A DNA stretch of 7,731 nt from Acidobacteriota bacterium (GTDB lineage Bacteria; Acidobacteriota; Aminicenantia; UBA2199): positions 1 through 7,731 of the forward strand of contig JAKAGC010000171.1 of assembly GCA_021817755.1 (NCBI GenBank), read 5' to 3'. Shown in pieces: positions 1 to 7,731 of the stretch; position 1 is the stretch's first letter; the number at the start of each line of letters is the position of its first letter. Made by a program: the position numbers and the translations under genes. Under the pieces are notes generated by a model. It searched no databases. It was not told where the DNA came from and was given only the letters and a program-made list of their open reading frames with translations.

Positions 1-330
1 CACCCGGCTTTTAAGATTCCCAGGATACTAATGATCATATCGGCAGATCGATCCATTTTTATAGCAACCAGGTCACCAGGTAATATCCCCATGTTTTGCA
101 AATATATCATAATATTATTGGACTGAGTATCAAGTTCCTTATAAGTGATCTGCTGTTGTTGAGTAATAGAACCGACTGTGGAAACGACAGCGATATGATC
201 CGGGTATTTTTCTGCTTGTTCCATAAACAATTCATGAGCCAACCGATCATTGGGGTATTGAGAAGGAGTATTAAAGGTATATAAGACCTCTTCCTTTTCA
301 AGGGGCGTAATAATCTCAATCTCTGAAAGA
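1..330 (-). other. Adenylation domain A3 (N-terminal start only)
   Basis: This is the first 110 or so residues of a third adenylation domain. The linker TPLEKEEVLYTFN is followed by ITYKELDTQS (motif A1, about 115-150) and ILGILKAG (start of motif A2) at the window edge. The ATP-binding and pocket motifs lie beyond the window, so neither specificity nor the presence of repeat insertions can be judged. Confidence 0.9.
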
Positions 331-3300
331 AAACCATGAGGATTTTCGGAAACAGTTTGGATAATATTTTTAAAATAACTGATAAACCGGTGAATGGTTT
401 CTTCTTTGAACAATCTTGTACAATATTCCCATATGAAATGAAGTGTTTCATCCGATCGATAAGCAATAAGAGTCATATCGAATTTTGCGATCTCATTTTC
501 AAAAGGAACCGATTTGATATCTACCCCCGGTTGACCGTTAATTACCCCGGATTCCATATTTTGTAAAGCAAACATTACATCGAATAAGGGATTACGAGCG
601 GTATCACGTTGAACCTGTACCGCTTCCAAAATATCTTCAAAAGGATACTCCTGATTTTCGAATGCATCGAGAGTGGATATTTTTATTTTCTCAAGGAAAC
701 GTACAAATGTTTCCGAATCATTAGAATTATTCCTCAACGCCAATGTATTGATAAACATCCCGATGATATTGGCCAGCTCCGGATGTCGCCTTCCTGCTAC
801 AGGTGTACCGATTATAATATCATCCTGCCTGCTTAACCGGGATAATAAGATATGAAATATTCCAAGCGAAACCATAAACAATGTCGAATTGGTTTCAAGA
901 GCGATTTTGTCTAATTTCTGCGTTAAATCTACGCCAATGATAAAGGGAATCGATTTTCCTTCAAAACTCTGTACCACTGGCCGGGAATAATCGAGAGGTA
1001 AATTCAATACTGGGATTTCTCCTCCAAATTGTTTAATCCAGAAATCCTGCTGCCGTTGTGCCCTTGCTTGTTCTTGCTCACCGGATTGCCAATGAGCATA
1101 ATCTTTATAACTAACTGTTAAAGATGATAATGCTCCGGTAGAAAGATTATCCCGGTATAATGTAAGGAATTCGTTCCGAAATATCTCCATGGATGTACCA
1201 TCAGAGATAATATGATGCATATCGATCATTAAGAAACGCTGCTTATCCTTCATATGGAATATGCAGGCTCTGAATAATGGAGGAACGGATAAATCGAAAG
1301 CACGTACAAATTTCCTGATTGTTTTCTTTAAATCGCTTTCATCTTCTGCCTTTTCATGGAGTAGCGAGAAAGAAACCTGATTATGAACCTGTTGAACCGG
1401 TTGGGTATCGATGAGATGAAACGATGTTCTAAAACTCTCATGCCGTCGAATCAAAACATGAAATATCTTCTCGATCTGTTCCTGATCTACTGTTTCTCCC
1501 AATTCAAAAAGAGCCGGGAGGTTATATTGCGTACTATCTGGCTCCATATTTGCCAATACGAACAGTCTCAATTGGGCAGATGACATCTTATAATAATTCT
1601 GCTCCTGGACATGAGGAATAGCAATATAGGTTTCACGGTCGATATGCTCCAATTCACGGGATAATTCACGTATTGTAGGAGCAGTAAATAACTGTGCAAG
1701 TGACAGCTTAACATTTAGTACCGAATAAATACGAGAAATAAGAATAGTTCCCTTGAGTGAATGACCTCCTAATTCAAAGAAATTATCATCGATACCGATA
1801 CTCGATTCTTCGATCCCCAAAACAGATGCCCAGATAGAAACCAATTGGTTCTGAATAGGAGTTGTGGGAGCAACATATTTCTGTTTCTGATCAATTTCTC
1901 CCGGTTCAGGTAATGCTTTTAAATCAACCTTCCCATTTGGATTCAATGGAATTCTATCGATTGCGATTAAATTGGAAGGAACCATGTAATCGGGTAAACG
2001 GTGAGATAAGTACTCCCTGATCTCCTCTTTCCACTCCGTATTCTCAGAAGGTATCCCATCTTTTAATACAAGATATGCACATAACCGCTCACCACCTTTT
2101 ACTATCACAACAACAGATTTGATATTTGAATGGGAAAGCAATATGTTCTCTATTTCTCCCAATTCAATACGAAGGCCCCTGATTTTCACCTGGAAATCGA
2201 TACGGCCTATATATTCAATAGTTCCATCTTCAATCCATCGGCACAAATCGCCGGTTTTGTAATATATGGTATCATTATGCAGGAGGGCTTTGTGAACAAC
2301 GCCCCCCTGCACCCCCTTAAAACTTTTTGATAATTGACTTTGTATTTGTAATAATAAAATTTCATTAATATCAGAAGTTTTGTCGGGGTCCAGGGGCGGA
2401 TTTTTTAAAATAAGCCCCTGGAAGGAATTAAACCTATCAGCGGTTAATTCGGGATTATTAAGATAACCGGGTGCAACACCTTCACCACCGATATACAATT
2501 CTCCAACCACTCTGACAGGAGAAAGCCGGAAATATTTATCGAAAATATACAATATATTGTTGGCAATTGGTCCGCCGATAGGTATACTCCCGATAGTTTC
2601 ATAGAGCATTCCCTTGTTACGGTCAACATCCAATACAGCAGCCATAATCGTTGCTTCGGTTGGACCATACATATTATAAATACGGCAGTCCTCCCGAATT
2701 AATGGATAACTTCGCCTTACTACCTCAAATGATAATTTCTCTGCACCGATACACAAGTGCTTCAAGGTTCCCAATCGTAATTTCATTTCATAACCAGGTT
2801 CAGGTGTATTAATTAAACCCTGGTATTGAGTTGGAGTAATATGTAAAACGGTTATATGATAAGTTCTTAAATAATGAAGTACCTCTTCAGGATTCATTAA
2901 TAATTCCTGGAGAGCAATACTCAAGACAGCTCCACTGGTAAGGGTAATAAAAATCTCCCAAACGGACCAATCGAAGAAATACGATAAATTCTGGAGTGCC
3001 CGATCTTCACTTCCAATTCCCATTTCACGGTAACCCCAATGAAGCAAAGGACACAGGTTATCATGCGTAATGGCAACACCTTTCGGATTCCCTGTAGAGC
3101 CGGAAGTATAAATGATATATGCAAGGGAATTATTTTGAATAGCTGCTGCCTGAACCAGTTGAGAATTTGATTTCCCTAAAAGACTATTGTCTACTATTTT
3201 TTTATTCTCCATACCCTCCATTAGCTCTGAGAGAGATGTGATTAAAAGTCTTGCCCCACTATCTTTCATCAGGTAACGGATTCGTTCTTCTGGGTTCTTC

Positions 3301-6300
3301 GGATTGATGGGAACATATGCACATCCTGCTTTCCAGATCGCCAGGATAGCAATATACATATCGAGACTGCGTTCAAGATTCATTGCCACCAGATCCCCTG
3401 GAATAATTCCAAGATTTGGGAGAATGTCCGCTATTTGATCAGCCTGGATATCGAGTTCACCGTATGTGATTTGATGATTGGATTCGTATAAATGCAATGC
3501 AATATGATTGGGAGTTCGTTCTACCTGTTCTTTAAATAAGATTGCAGTATTTTTTGAAGATGTATATCGAGATTCTTTAGAATTGAATGAAAATAAAATC
3601 TCTTCTTTATCAACTTTGGAGAGGGTTTCGATTTCCGAGATGTTTTGAGAATTACCTGAAAGAACAGATAATACTATCTGACGGAAATATCTTATAAACT
3701 TCCTAATCGTTTCAGGATTAAATAAACGAGTACAATATTCGACCATTAAATAAAGATCATCGGGTAATTCATTGAAATAGAAAGTTAAATCAAATTTTGA
3801 AACCTTGCTTTTATATTCTCCGAATACGGTAGTGGCATCTGAGTAACTATACTGGTGTGAGGATTCGGAGGCAGAAGTATTGGAAGCAGGTGTATTTAAT
3901 ACAAACATGGTATCGAATAATGGGCTACGTGCAGGATCACGGTTTACAGAGACTTTTTCAACCAGCTCTTCAAAAGGATACTCTTGATTTTCAAAAGATT
4001 TCAATATGATGTCTTTTGTTTCATTTAAAAACTGATTGAGTGATATATCTTCTTTTACTGAAATTTTTATAGGAACTGTGTTAACAAACATCCCGATAAC
4101 GGTATCGAGATCAGAATGAACCCTTCCTGCTACAGGTGTTCCCATAATGACTTCCTCATCATTTCCGAGCCTGGATAATAGAATTCCATACAAAGATAGC
4201 ATTAGCATATACATTGTAGTTCCATTAGTTACAGCCAGGTTCCGTAATTGGGTCAACTCCTCTTTTCCAAAGAGAATATCGATTTTATCTCCTTCAAACG
4301 ATTGAACCTCGGGTCTGGGATAATCAAGAGGAAGGTTTAGCACTGGAATTTCACCGCTAAACCATTGTGTCCAGAACGATTCTTGCGATTTCAGTCTCCC
4401 TTTTACTATTTCCAATTGTTGCCATTGTGAAAAATCCTTATACTGAATTCGCAATGGTGGAAGAGTTTCTAAGCGAGAAAGTGCAGTAAATTCACTATGG
4501 AAAATATACTGCGAAACACCATCGGTAATAATATGATGCATATCGAGTAGGAGAATACGGCGGCTTGAACCTATTGAAAGTATCTCGCCTCTTAACAATG
4601 GCGCTTTTCCAAGATCAAAGGGTTTTGAGAAAGCGGCAATATACTCTTGGGCTTGGGCTTCAGTTACTTCATTTGTTTCGATTGAAAAAGAAACAACGGG
4701 GCTAATTCGTTGAATAATCTCATCTTCAACAATATCGAATGAGGTACGAAAACTTTCATGTCTTGCTATCAATCGACGAAAAATCTCTTCCATTTCCTCT
4801 TTATTATGATGGGGTTCGATTTCAAAGACATAAGGCATATTATACCCTGTCAATTCCGGTTCCATTTTTTGAAGAATATAAAGTCTCTTCTGAGCAGATG
4901 AAGAGACATAGTATTCTCTCTCTTCTACTGCTTCGATAAGATGATGAACCTGTTTTTCGGATTTCAATATCAATTCAGCCAATTCCTGGATAGTGGAATG
5001 TTTGAATAATTCAGCAAAAGCGATTTTTACATCAAATTCCTTGTGGATATCGTTTATCAATTGAATGCCAAGTAATGAATGCCCTCCCAATTCAAAGAAA
5101 TTATCATAAATTCCAATATGTTTACGTCCGAATATTTTTTCCCATAATAAACAGATCCGTTTTTCGATTGGGTTTCGTGGTTCCACATAATCTACGGAAA
5201 TGACAATTTCCGGTTCTGGGAGTGCCTTCCTGTTAACTTTCCCACTGGCAGTAATTGGTAATTTTTCCAGCTTCATGAATATAGCCGGGATCATGTAAGT
5301 AGGTAATTTCTCCTGTAAAAATGTTTTCAACGCTTGAGGTGTATTCACTGAATTTAAAGACTCAGATTCTTGTGTATAATAAGCACACAGAAACTTTTCA
5401 CCATCTTTACCGGTACGGGCATCGACTACCACTTCCTTTAATGTTCCTTTATTAAGAAGTAATACTTCAATTTCTCCAGTCTCTATTCGAAAACCGCGTA
5501 TCTTAACCTGGAAATCTTTTCGACCGGTATACTCAATATTTCCATCAGCCAACCATCTCCCAAGATCACCGGTTTTGTAATAGATGTTATTATTTTGTTG
5601 GTTTTTATGCAGGGGGGGTTTGTGAACAACGCTCCCTTGCACCCCCTTAACACTTTTTGATAATTTATCAGGTATTAGATCATCTAATAATTCATTAATA
5701 TCAGAAGTTTTGTCGGGGTCCAGGGGCGGGTTTTTCAAAACGAGCCCCTGGAAGGTAAAAAATCTTTCATATGTAAGTTCAGGGTTATTGAGATATCCAC
5801 GGGCGAGGCTGTTTCCGGTTACAATAAGTTCGCCGGCTACTCCTACAGGCTGCAAATGGGTACTATTTTTCCCTATAATAAATACATGATTATTATCGAT
5901 TGGCTTTCCTATGGGAATACGGGTATCTGTATCCTTTACGGCACAAGACGTAGTTACAACCGTGTTCTCTGTTGGGCCATAGTTATTGTATAATGTATAT
6001 GAATCGGATTTAACGGATTGGAGTTTATCACCACCTGTCAACAACGCACGAAGGGACCTGTTTTCTTGTGATTGGAACTGTTCGCATACCTGTGTAGGTA
6101 AAAATCCGATGGTAATATCGTGTTTTTCAAAAAAGAGATTCAACTGCGAAACATCGAGTTTGAGTTCCTCGGGTACAAAATAAAGAGAGGCCCCGGTTGA
6201 AAGATAAGGAAAGATTTCCCATAAGGATGCATCAAACGCTACGGATGCATACTGCGACGCATGGTCCCGGGAAGCAACTGAAAATGTACGGTTATGCCAG

Positions 6301-7412
6301 GAACAAAGATTCATCAGTGCAGGGTGTTCAACCATAACACCTTTGGGTTTTCCGGTTGTTCCGGAAGTGTAAATAATGTAACAGAGATTTTGGCTGTCTT
6401 CCTGGGGGCTTTTTTGAAAAACCGCCCCCTGGCCCCCTGAAAAACTTTTACTTAGTTGTGTCATTTTATCATTGTTTTCGGTTTGATCCAGTAATGACTC
6501 GATAAAGAGAGCGGCATTACTGTCTTTGAGTATATATTGGATGCGTTCAACAGGAGCCTGTGGATCGATGGGCATATACACACTATCAGCATACAGAATT
6601 CCAATTATACCAATGAGTAAGTCAATCGACCGTTCGAGTTTTATACCGATGATCGAACCGGGTATGACTCCTTTTTCTTTTAATAAATATGAGAATTGTA
6701 ATGAGCGCTTATTCAATTCACTGTAAGTAATATATCGGGGCACGGCATCTTGATAATCAAGCGCGGCAACTTGATCGGGATTCTTTTCAACTTGCAGTGA
6801 AAATAAATCAATAAATGTTTTATCAGATGGATAAGGAGTCTGTGTTTGGTTAAAATCGTAAAGCAGGTGCTCTTGTTCCTGGGAAGATAGAATTGGAATA
6901 TCACCGATCTTAATACTGGGATTATCGCAAATTGCAGGAAGTATATGTCTATAATATCGGGTAATGCGTTCGATGGTTTCCTCTTTAAAGAGCTCAGTAC
7001 TGTACTCAAAACGGAAAAGTAGATTCCTGCCTCGGTCGATTATAGTTAAAGACAAATCAAATCGTGAAGATACAACGAAATTTAGAAAGTAATCCTTTCC
7101 GCCTTTTTCAGCGGTATCACCTTTATAATTACGTTCATCGAGTACATTAAATGCGATATCAAACAAAGGATTTTGTCCAACTTCACGTTTAAGGGATAGA
7201 TGATTAACTAGCTCCTCAAATGGATACTCCTGGTTTTCGATGGCATCGAGTGTATTTCGTTTCATATCTTCCAGGACAACATCAAACGGCATATCACCGG
7301 TTATCTGGGTTCTGAGTGGAAGGGTATTGACAAACATACCGGCAGCACTATCGAGAGAGGCATGCTTCCTGGCAGAAAGTGGCGTACCGACAATAATATC
7401 CTCCTGACCACT
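1..7412 (-). CDS. Nonribosomal peptide synthetase, long open frame after the internal stop (C-A-T-C-A-T-C-A, 3' end outside window)
   Basis: A multimodular NRPS builds a peptide on phosphopantetheine arms: A domains activate amino acids as adenylates, T domains carry them as thioesters, and C domains form the peptide bonds. The frame holds about 2,470 codons without a stop and runs off base 1. Visible domains are the end of C1, then A1, T1, C2, A2, T2, C3 and the first part of A3, all with recognisable core motifs: HHIITDG and HHIISDG in the C domains, SGTTGKPKGV and YKTGD in the A domains, and LGGHS in both carriers. It directly follows an in-frame TAG at 7413-7415. The first in-frame ATG after that stop is at 7335-7337, inside the C domain, so it is not a natural gene start; the whole window most likely belonged to one gene. 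Three in-frame palindromic repeat insertions interrupt the A domains. The product class is certain; the final product is unknown. Confidence 0.95.
345..1602 (-). other. Condensation domain C3 (complete)
   Basis: This domain joins the chain on T2 to the residue of the third module. Motifs in order: MSSAQLRLFVL (about 1560-1590), RHESFRTSF, HHIISDG (1197-1217) with the catalytic histidine, YKDYAHWQ, LLSRLSRQDD, IGMFINTLALR, NQEYPFEDIL and RDTARNPLFDVMF. It is full length, without insertion or frameshift. Its LLSRLS stretch is the best reference in the window for what the C1 domain should read at its stop codon. Confidence 0.93.
1655..1880 (-). other. Thiolation (peptidyl carrier) domain T2
   Basis: This is the carrier domain for the residue loaded by A2. 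The core reads DDNFFELGGHSLKG, with the phosphopantetheine serine in the TCA codon at 1758-1760. It sits between the A10 motif of A2 and the first motif of C3, with normal spacing and no extra tailoring domain. Confidence 0.93.
2279..2310. repeat. 10-base inverted repeat around ttgtgaacaa
   Basis: The arms differ at one position in DNA, but in the minus-strand RNA that pair is a G-U wobble, so all ten positions can pair. The loop contains the small palindrome ttgtgaacaa, which can extend the stem. The same loop is kept unchanged at 5619-5630 although the arms there have drifted. Confidence 0.8.
2390..2421. repeat. Perfect 8-base palindrome with 16-base AT-rich loop
   Basis: Arms ccaggggc and gcccctgg are exact reverse complements separated by 16 bases that contain attttttaaaat, itself nearly self-complementary. 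It can form a hairpin in DNA or in the NRPS mRNA. The same structure recurs at 5720-5751 with identical arms and a changed loop. Confidence 0.9.
3660..4920 (-). other. Condensation domain C2 (complete)
   Basis: This domain joins the chain on T1 to the residue loaded by A2. Motifs in order: SSSAQKRLYIL (C1, about 4875-4905), RHESFRTSF (C2), HHIITDG (C3, 4518-4538) with the catalytic second histidine present, YKDFSQWQ (C4), IGMFVNTVPIK (C5), NQEYPFEELV (C6) and RDPARSPLFDTMF (C7). The upstream module has no epimerisation domain, which fits an LCL-type domain acting on an L residue; this subtype call is an inference. The domain is full length at about 420 residues with no repeat insertion. Confidence 0.93.
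4980..5190 (-). other. Thiolation (peptidyl carrier) domain T1
   Basis: This carrier domain holds the amino acid loaded by A1. The core reads DNFFELGGHSLLG at 5067-5105, and the serine that would carry the 4'-phosphopantetheine arm is the TCA codon at 5076-5078. It follows the A10 motif of A1 directly and precedes C2 with an ordinary linker. No epimerisation domain lies between T1 and C2, so the residue should be passed on as the L form. Confidence 0.93.
5609..5751. repeat. Composite of two inverted palindromic elements, in frame in A1
   Basis: This is the counterpart of the composite at 2279-2421, with exactly the same length and the same place between motifs A6 and A7. The first 55 bases (5609-5663) match 2279-2333 at 50 of 55 positions by hand count. 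Bases 5691-5729 are identical to 2361-2399 over 39 bases. The spacer between the two elements has diverged. The second hairpin keeps its perfect arms ccaggggc (5720-5727) and gcccctgg (5744-5751). The first hairpin has lost some pairing and now holds a run of seven G (5612-5618). The encoded insertion includes FQGLVLKNPPLDPDKTSD and LSKSVKGVQGSVVHK. Confidence 0.85.
6401..6455 (+). repeat. Single palindromic element, in frame just before motif A3 of A1
   Basis: This is a third site of the same element. Arms cctgggggc (6401-6409) and gccccctgg (6424-6432) pair except for one T-T position, with a tttttgaaaaa-like loop between them, followed by ccccctgaaaaactttta. That matches the order of blocks in the first elements of the two composites. 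The minus-strand peptide is LSKSFSGGQGAVFQK, clearly related to LSKSFKGVQGGVVHK at 2279-2333 and in the same reading phase, although it sits at a different place in the domain. A2 has no such element at the matching position. The orientation given is that of 2279-2333. Confidence 0.85.
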
Positions 7413-7415
7413 CTA
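7413..7415 (-). other. In-frame amber stop inside the C1 domain
   Basis: On the minus strand the codons read CGC TAG AGT GGT CAG, that is Arg, stop, Ser, Gly, Gln. The two other C domains in the window have leucine here (CTC in C2, TTA in C3). No other stop occurs in the following 2,470 codons, which argues against a general reassignment of TAG and for a recent mutation or a sequence error. Confidence 0.9.
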
Positions 7416-7731
7416 GCGTGACAACAGGAGATTAAAGGCGCTGAGAAGAATCATAAAAAGGGTCGATCCGGTATCATTTTTCAAGCGGTCCAGTCTTTCT
7501 GCTATTTCCAGCGGCAGAGTGATTTTGCAGGTATTTCCCTCGAAACTCTGGAGCGGAGGACGGCTGTAATCATACGGAAGATTCAGCGCCGGAATCTCTC
7601 CTGAAAGGGTTTTCAACCAGAAATCTTTCTGCTTTTCGATTGTACCGTCGCGCAGAAGCTGGTTCTGCCAGACCGCGTAGTCTTTATACTGAATCCTGAG
7701 ATCCGGCAGCCGCAGATTTTGATAGAGCGCC
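7413..7731 (-). CDS. NRPS condensation-domain segment ending at an in-frame TAG stop (5' end outside window)
   Basis: This is the upstream part of the same NRPS reading frame, about 105 codons before TAG at 7413-7415. It begins after the catalytic HHxxxDG motif, which must lie outside the window, and contains the YKDYAVWQ segment and the SGEIPALNLPYDYSRP segment typical of C domains. It ends with LLSR just before the stop. At the same place C2 and C3 read LLSRLG and LLSRLS, so the stop replaces a leucine codon; a single T-to-A change from TTG would do this. The protein homology continues directly in the same frame after the stop. The segment is richer in G+C (about 50%) and uses more CTG and GCG codons than the rest. 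It may be a broken gene, a base-call error or a readthrough site. Confidence 0.8.
   Translation of the reverse strand, partial: ALYQNLRLPDLRIQYKDYAVWQNQLLRDGTIEKQKDFWLKTLSGEIPALNLPYDYSRPPLQSFEGNTCKITLPLEIAERLDRLKNDTGSTLFMILLSAFNLLLSR

Larger units (their letters stand above)
2279..2421. repeat. Composite of two inverted palindromic elements, in frame in A2
   Basis: There are two GC-rich hairpin elements in opposite orientation. The first, 2279-2333, has arms gcaggagggc (2279-2288) and gcccccctgc (2301-2310), followed by acccccttaaaactttt. The second, about 2367-2421 on the other strand, has perfect 8-base arms ccaggggc (2390-2397) and gcccctgg (2414-2421), preceded by an aagttttgtcgggg tail. 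Read on the minus strand, the second half of each element aligns with the other: a CAGGGG-like arm, an A/T-rich loop, a CCCCCTG-like arm, then CCCC and AAAACTT. The composite is translated in frame (FQGLILKNPPLDPDKTSD, then about ten spacer residues, then LSKSFKGVQGGVVHK) between motifs A6 and A7, where A domains normally have only about a dozen residues. Confidence 0.85.
1905..3620 (-). other. Adenylation domain A2, specificity unknown, with repeat insertion
   Basis: Motifs seen: ITYGEL (A1, 3453-3470), IWKAGCAYVPINP (A2), TSGSTGNPKGV (A3, 3075-3107), FFDWSVWEIF (A4, about 2945-2978), NMYGPTEATIM (A5, 2643-2675), GELYIGGEGVAPGYL (A6), IYYKTGDLCRW (A7, 2235-2267), GRIDFQVKIRG (A8) and NPNGKVDLKALP (A10). 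Aligned to GrsA by eye, the pocket code is D-W-W-H-L-I-M-I-M-K. I do not recognise it, and a tryptophan at position 236 is unusual, so no substrate is given. Between A6 and A7 it carries the same kind of insertion of nearly 50 residues as A1. It has no insertion before A3, unlike A1. The catalytic motifs look intact. Confidence 0.9.
5210..6850 (-). other. Adenylation domain A1, predicted leucine-activating, with two repeat insertions
   Basis: This domain activates an amino acid with ATP and loads it on T1. Motifs seen: ITYSEL (A1, about 6710-6735), YMPIDP (A2), TSGTTGKPKGV (A3, 6336-6368), FDASLWEIF (A4), NNYGPTENTV (A5, 5958-5987), GELIVTGNSLARGYL (A6), YYKTGDLGRW (A7, 5553-5582), GRKDFQVKIRG (A8) and ASGKVNRKALP (A10). 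Aligned by eye to GrsA, the ten pocket residues read D-A-W-F-L-G-N-V-V-K, which I recall as one of the published leucine codes. The domain is longer than the usual 500 or so residues because of about 17 extra residues before A3 (6401-6455) and nearly 50 between A6 and A7 (5609-5751). All key catalytic motifs are intact, so activity is likely retained. Confidence 0.9.
6870..7731 (-). other. Condensation domain C1 (partial, interrupted)
   Basis: This is the C-terminal two thirds of a condensation domain, which would join the upstream peptidyl chain to the amino acid loaded by A1. Motifs in order are YKDYAVWQ, then LLSR-stop-SGQED, AGMFVNTLPLR at about 7320-7350, NQEYPFEELV at about 7210-7240, and REVGQNPLFD at about 7150-7185. 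The active-site HHxxxDG motif lies upstream of the window, so its integrity cannot be judged. If the TAG is real and not read through, the domain is cut in the middle and the synthetase would be split there. The boundary with A1 is approximate. Confidence 0.85.

Noticed and set aside
96..836. Plus-strand open frames of 60 to 76 codons
   Set aside because: They lie opposite well-conserved C3 and A3 motifs, have no homology I can recognise, and are shadows of the minus-strand gene.
1211..1227. Identical stretch ataatatgatgcatatcga shared with about 4529-4547
   Set aside because: It encodes the conserved MHHII catalytic motif in both C domains, so the identity is explained by protein conservation.
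2279..2421. GC-rich hairpins followed by T runs, possible rho-independent terminators
   Set aside because: They lie inside a continuous coding frame with strong NRPS homology on both sides, are translated in frame, and recur at matching places in two modules. A terminator role is not supported.
5612..5618. Run of seven G as a phase-variation switch
   Set aside because: It is short, falls in a repeat copy whose partner lacks the run, and the frame is intact. There is no evidence of length variation from one sequence.
7399..7405. AGGAGGA on the minus strand just after the TAG, possible ribosome binding site for restart
   Set aside because: No ATG, GTG or TTG in frame follows at a suitable distance. 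The first in-frame ATG is at 7335-7337, about 60 bases away, and the bases encode the conserved GQED segment of the C domain.
7413..7415. TAG read as an amino acid by a genome-wide code change
   Set aside because: Only one TAG occurs in more than 2,500 codons. A reassigned codon should appear many more times.

Overview
The window lies inside one very large nonribosomal peptide synthetase (NRPS) gene read on the minus strand, so the protein runs from high to low coordinates. Neither the true start nor the true end is in view. After one internal TAG codon (7413-7415) the frame stays open to base 1, about 2,470 codons. I translated it by hand and checked the phase at many motifs. I see no second gene, RNA gene, promoter or CRISPR array.

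Layout in order of translation: the C-terminal part of a condensation domain C1 (7731 to about 6870, with the stop inside it), adenylation domain A1 (about 6850-5210), carrier domain T1 (about 5190-4980), C2 (about 4920-3660), A2 (about 3620-1905), T2 (about 1880-1655), C3 (about 1602-345), and the beginning of A3 (about 330-1). This is the regular C-A-T elongation layout. No epimerisation, methyltransferase, reductase or thioesterase domain is visible, so the window is the middle of an assembly line. The A1 pocket residues read as a leucine code. The A2 pocket code is one I do not recognise.

The most interesting structure is a family of GC-rich palindromic repeats set in frame in the A domains. 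A1 and A2 each carry, between motifs A6 and A7, a composite of two related elements in opposite orientation (5609-5751 and 2279-2421). A1 carries one more single copy just before its ATP-binding A3 motif (6401-6455). The elements stand out against AT-rich surroundings. They are more alike between modules than the sequence next to them, and they keep the same reading phase at two different sites. They recall the in-frame palindromic elements of Rickettsia and the inverted REP pairs of enterobacteria, but I do not recognise this family.

Organism: the gene is AT-rich (roughly 37-40% GC in most of the part I counted), while the first 470 bases or so of the coding direction (about 7260-7731) are near 50% GC. 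The sequence fits an AT-rich bacterium with large NRPS clusters. A phylum cannot be fixed from the window; a lineage known mainly from metagenomes is possible but is only a guess.
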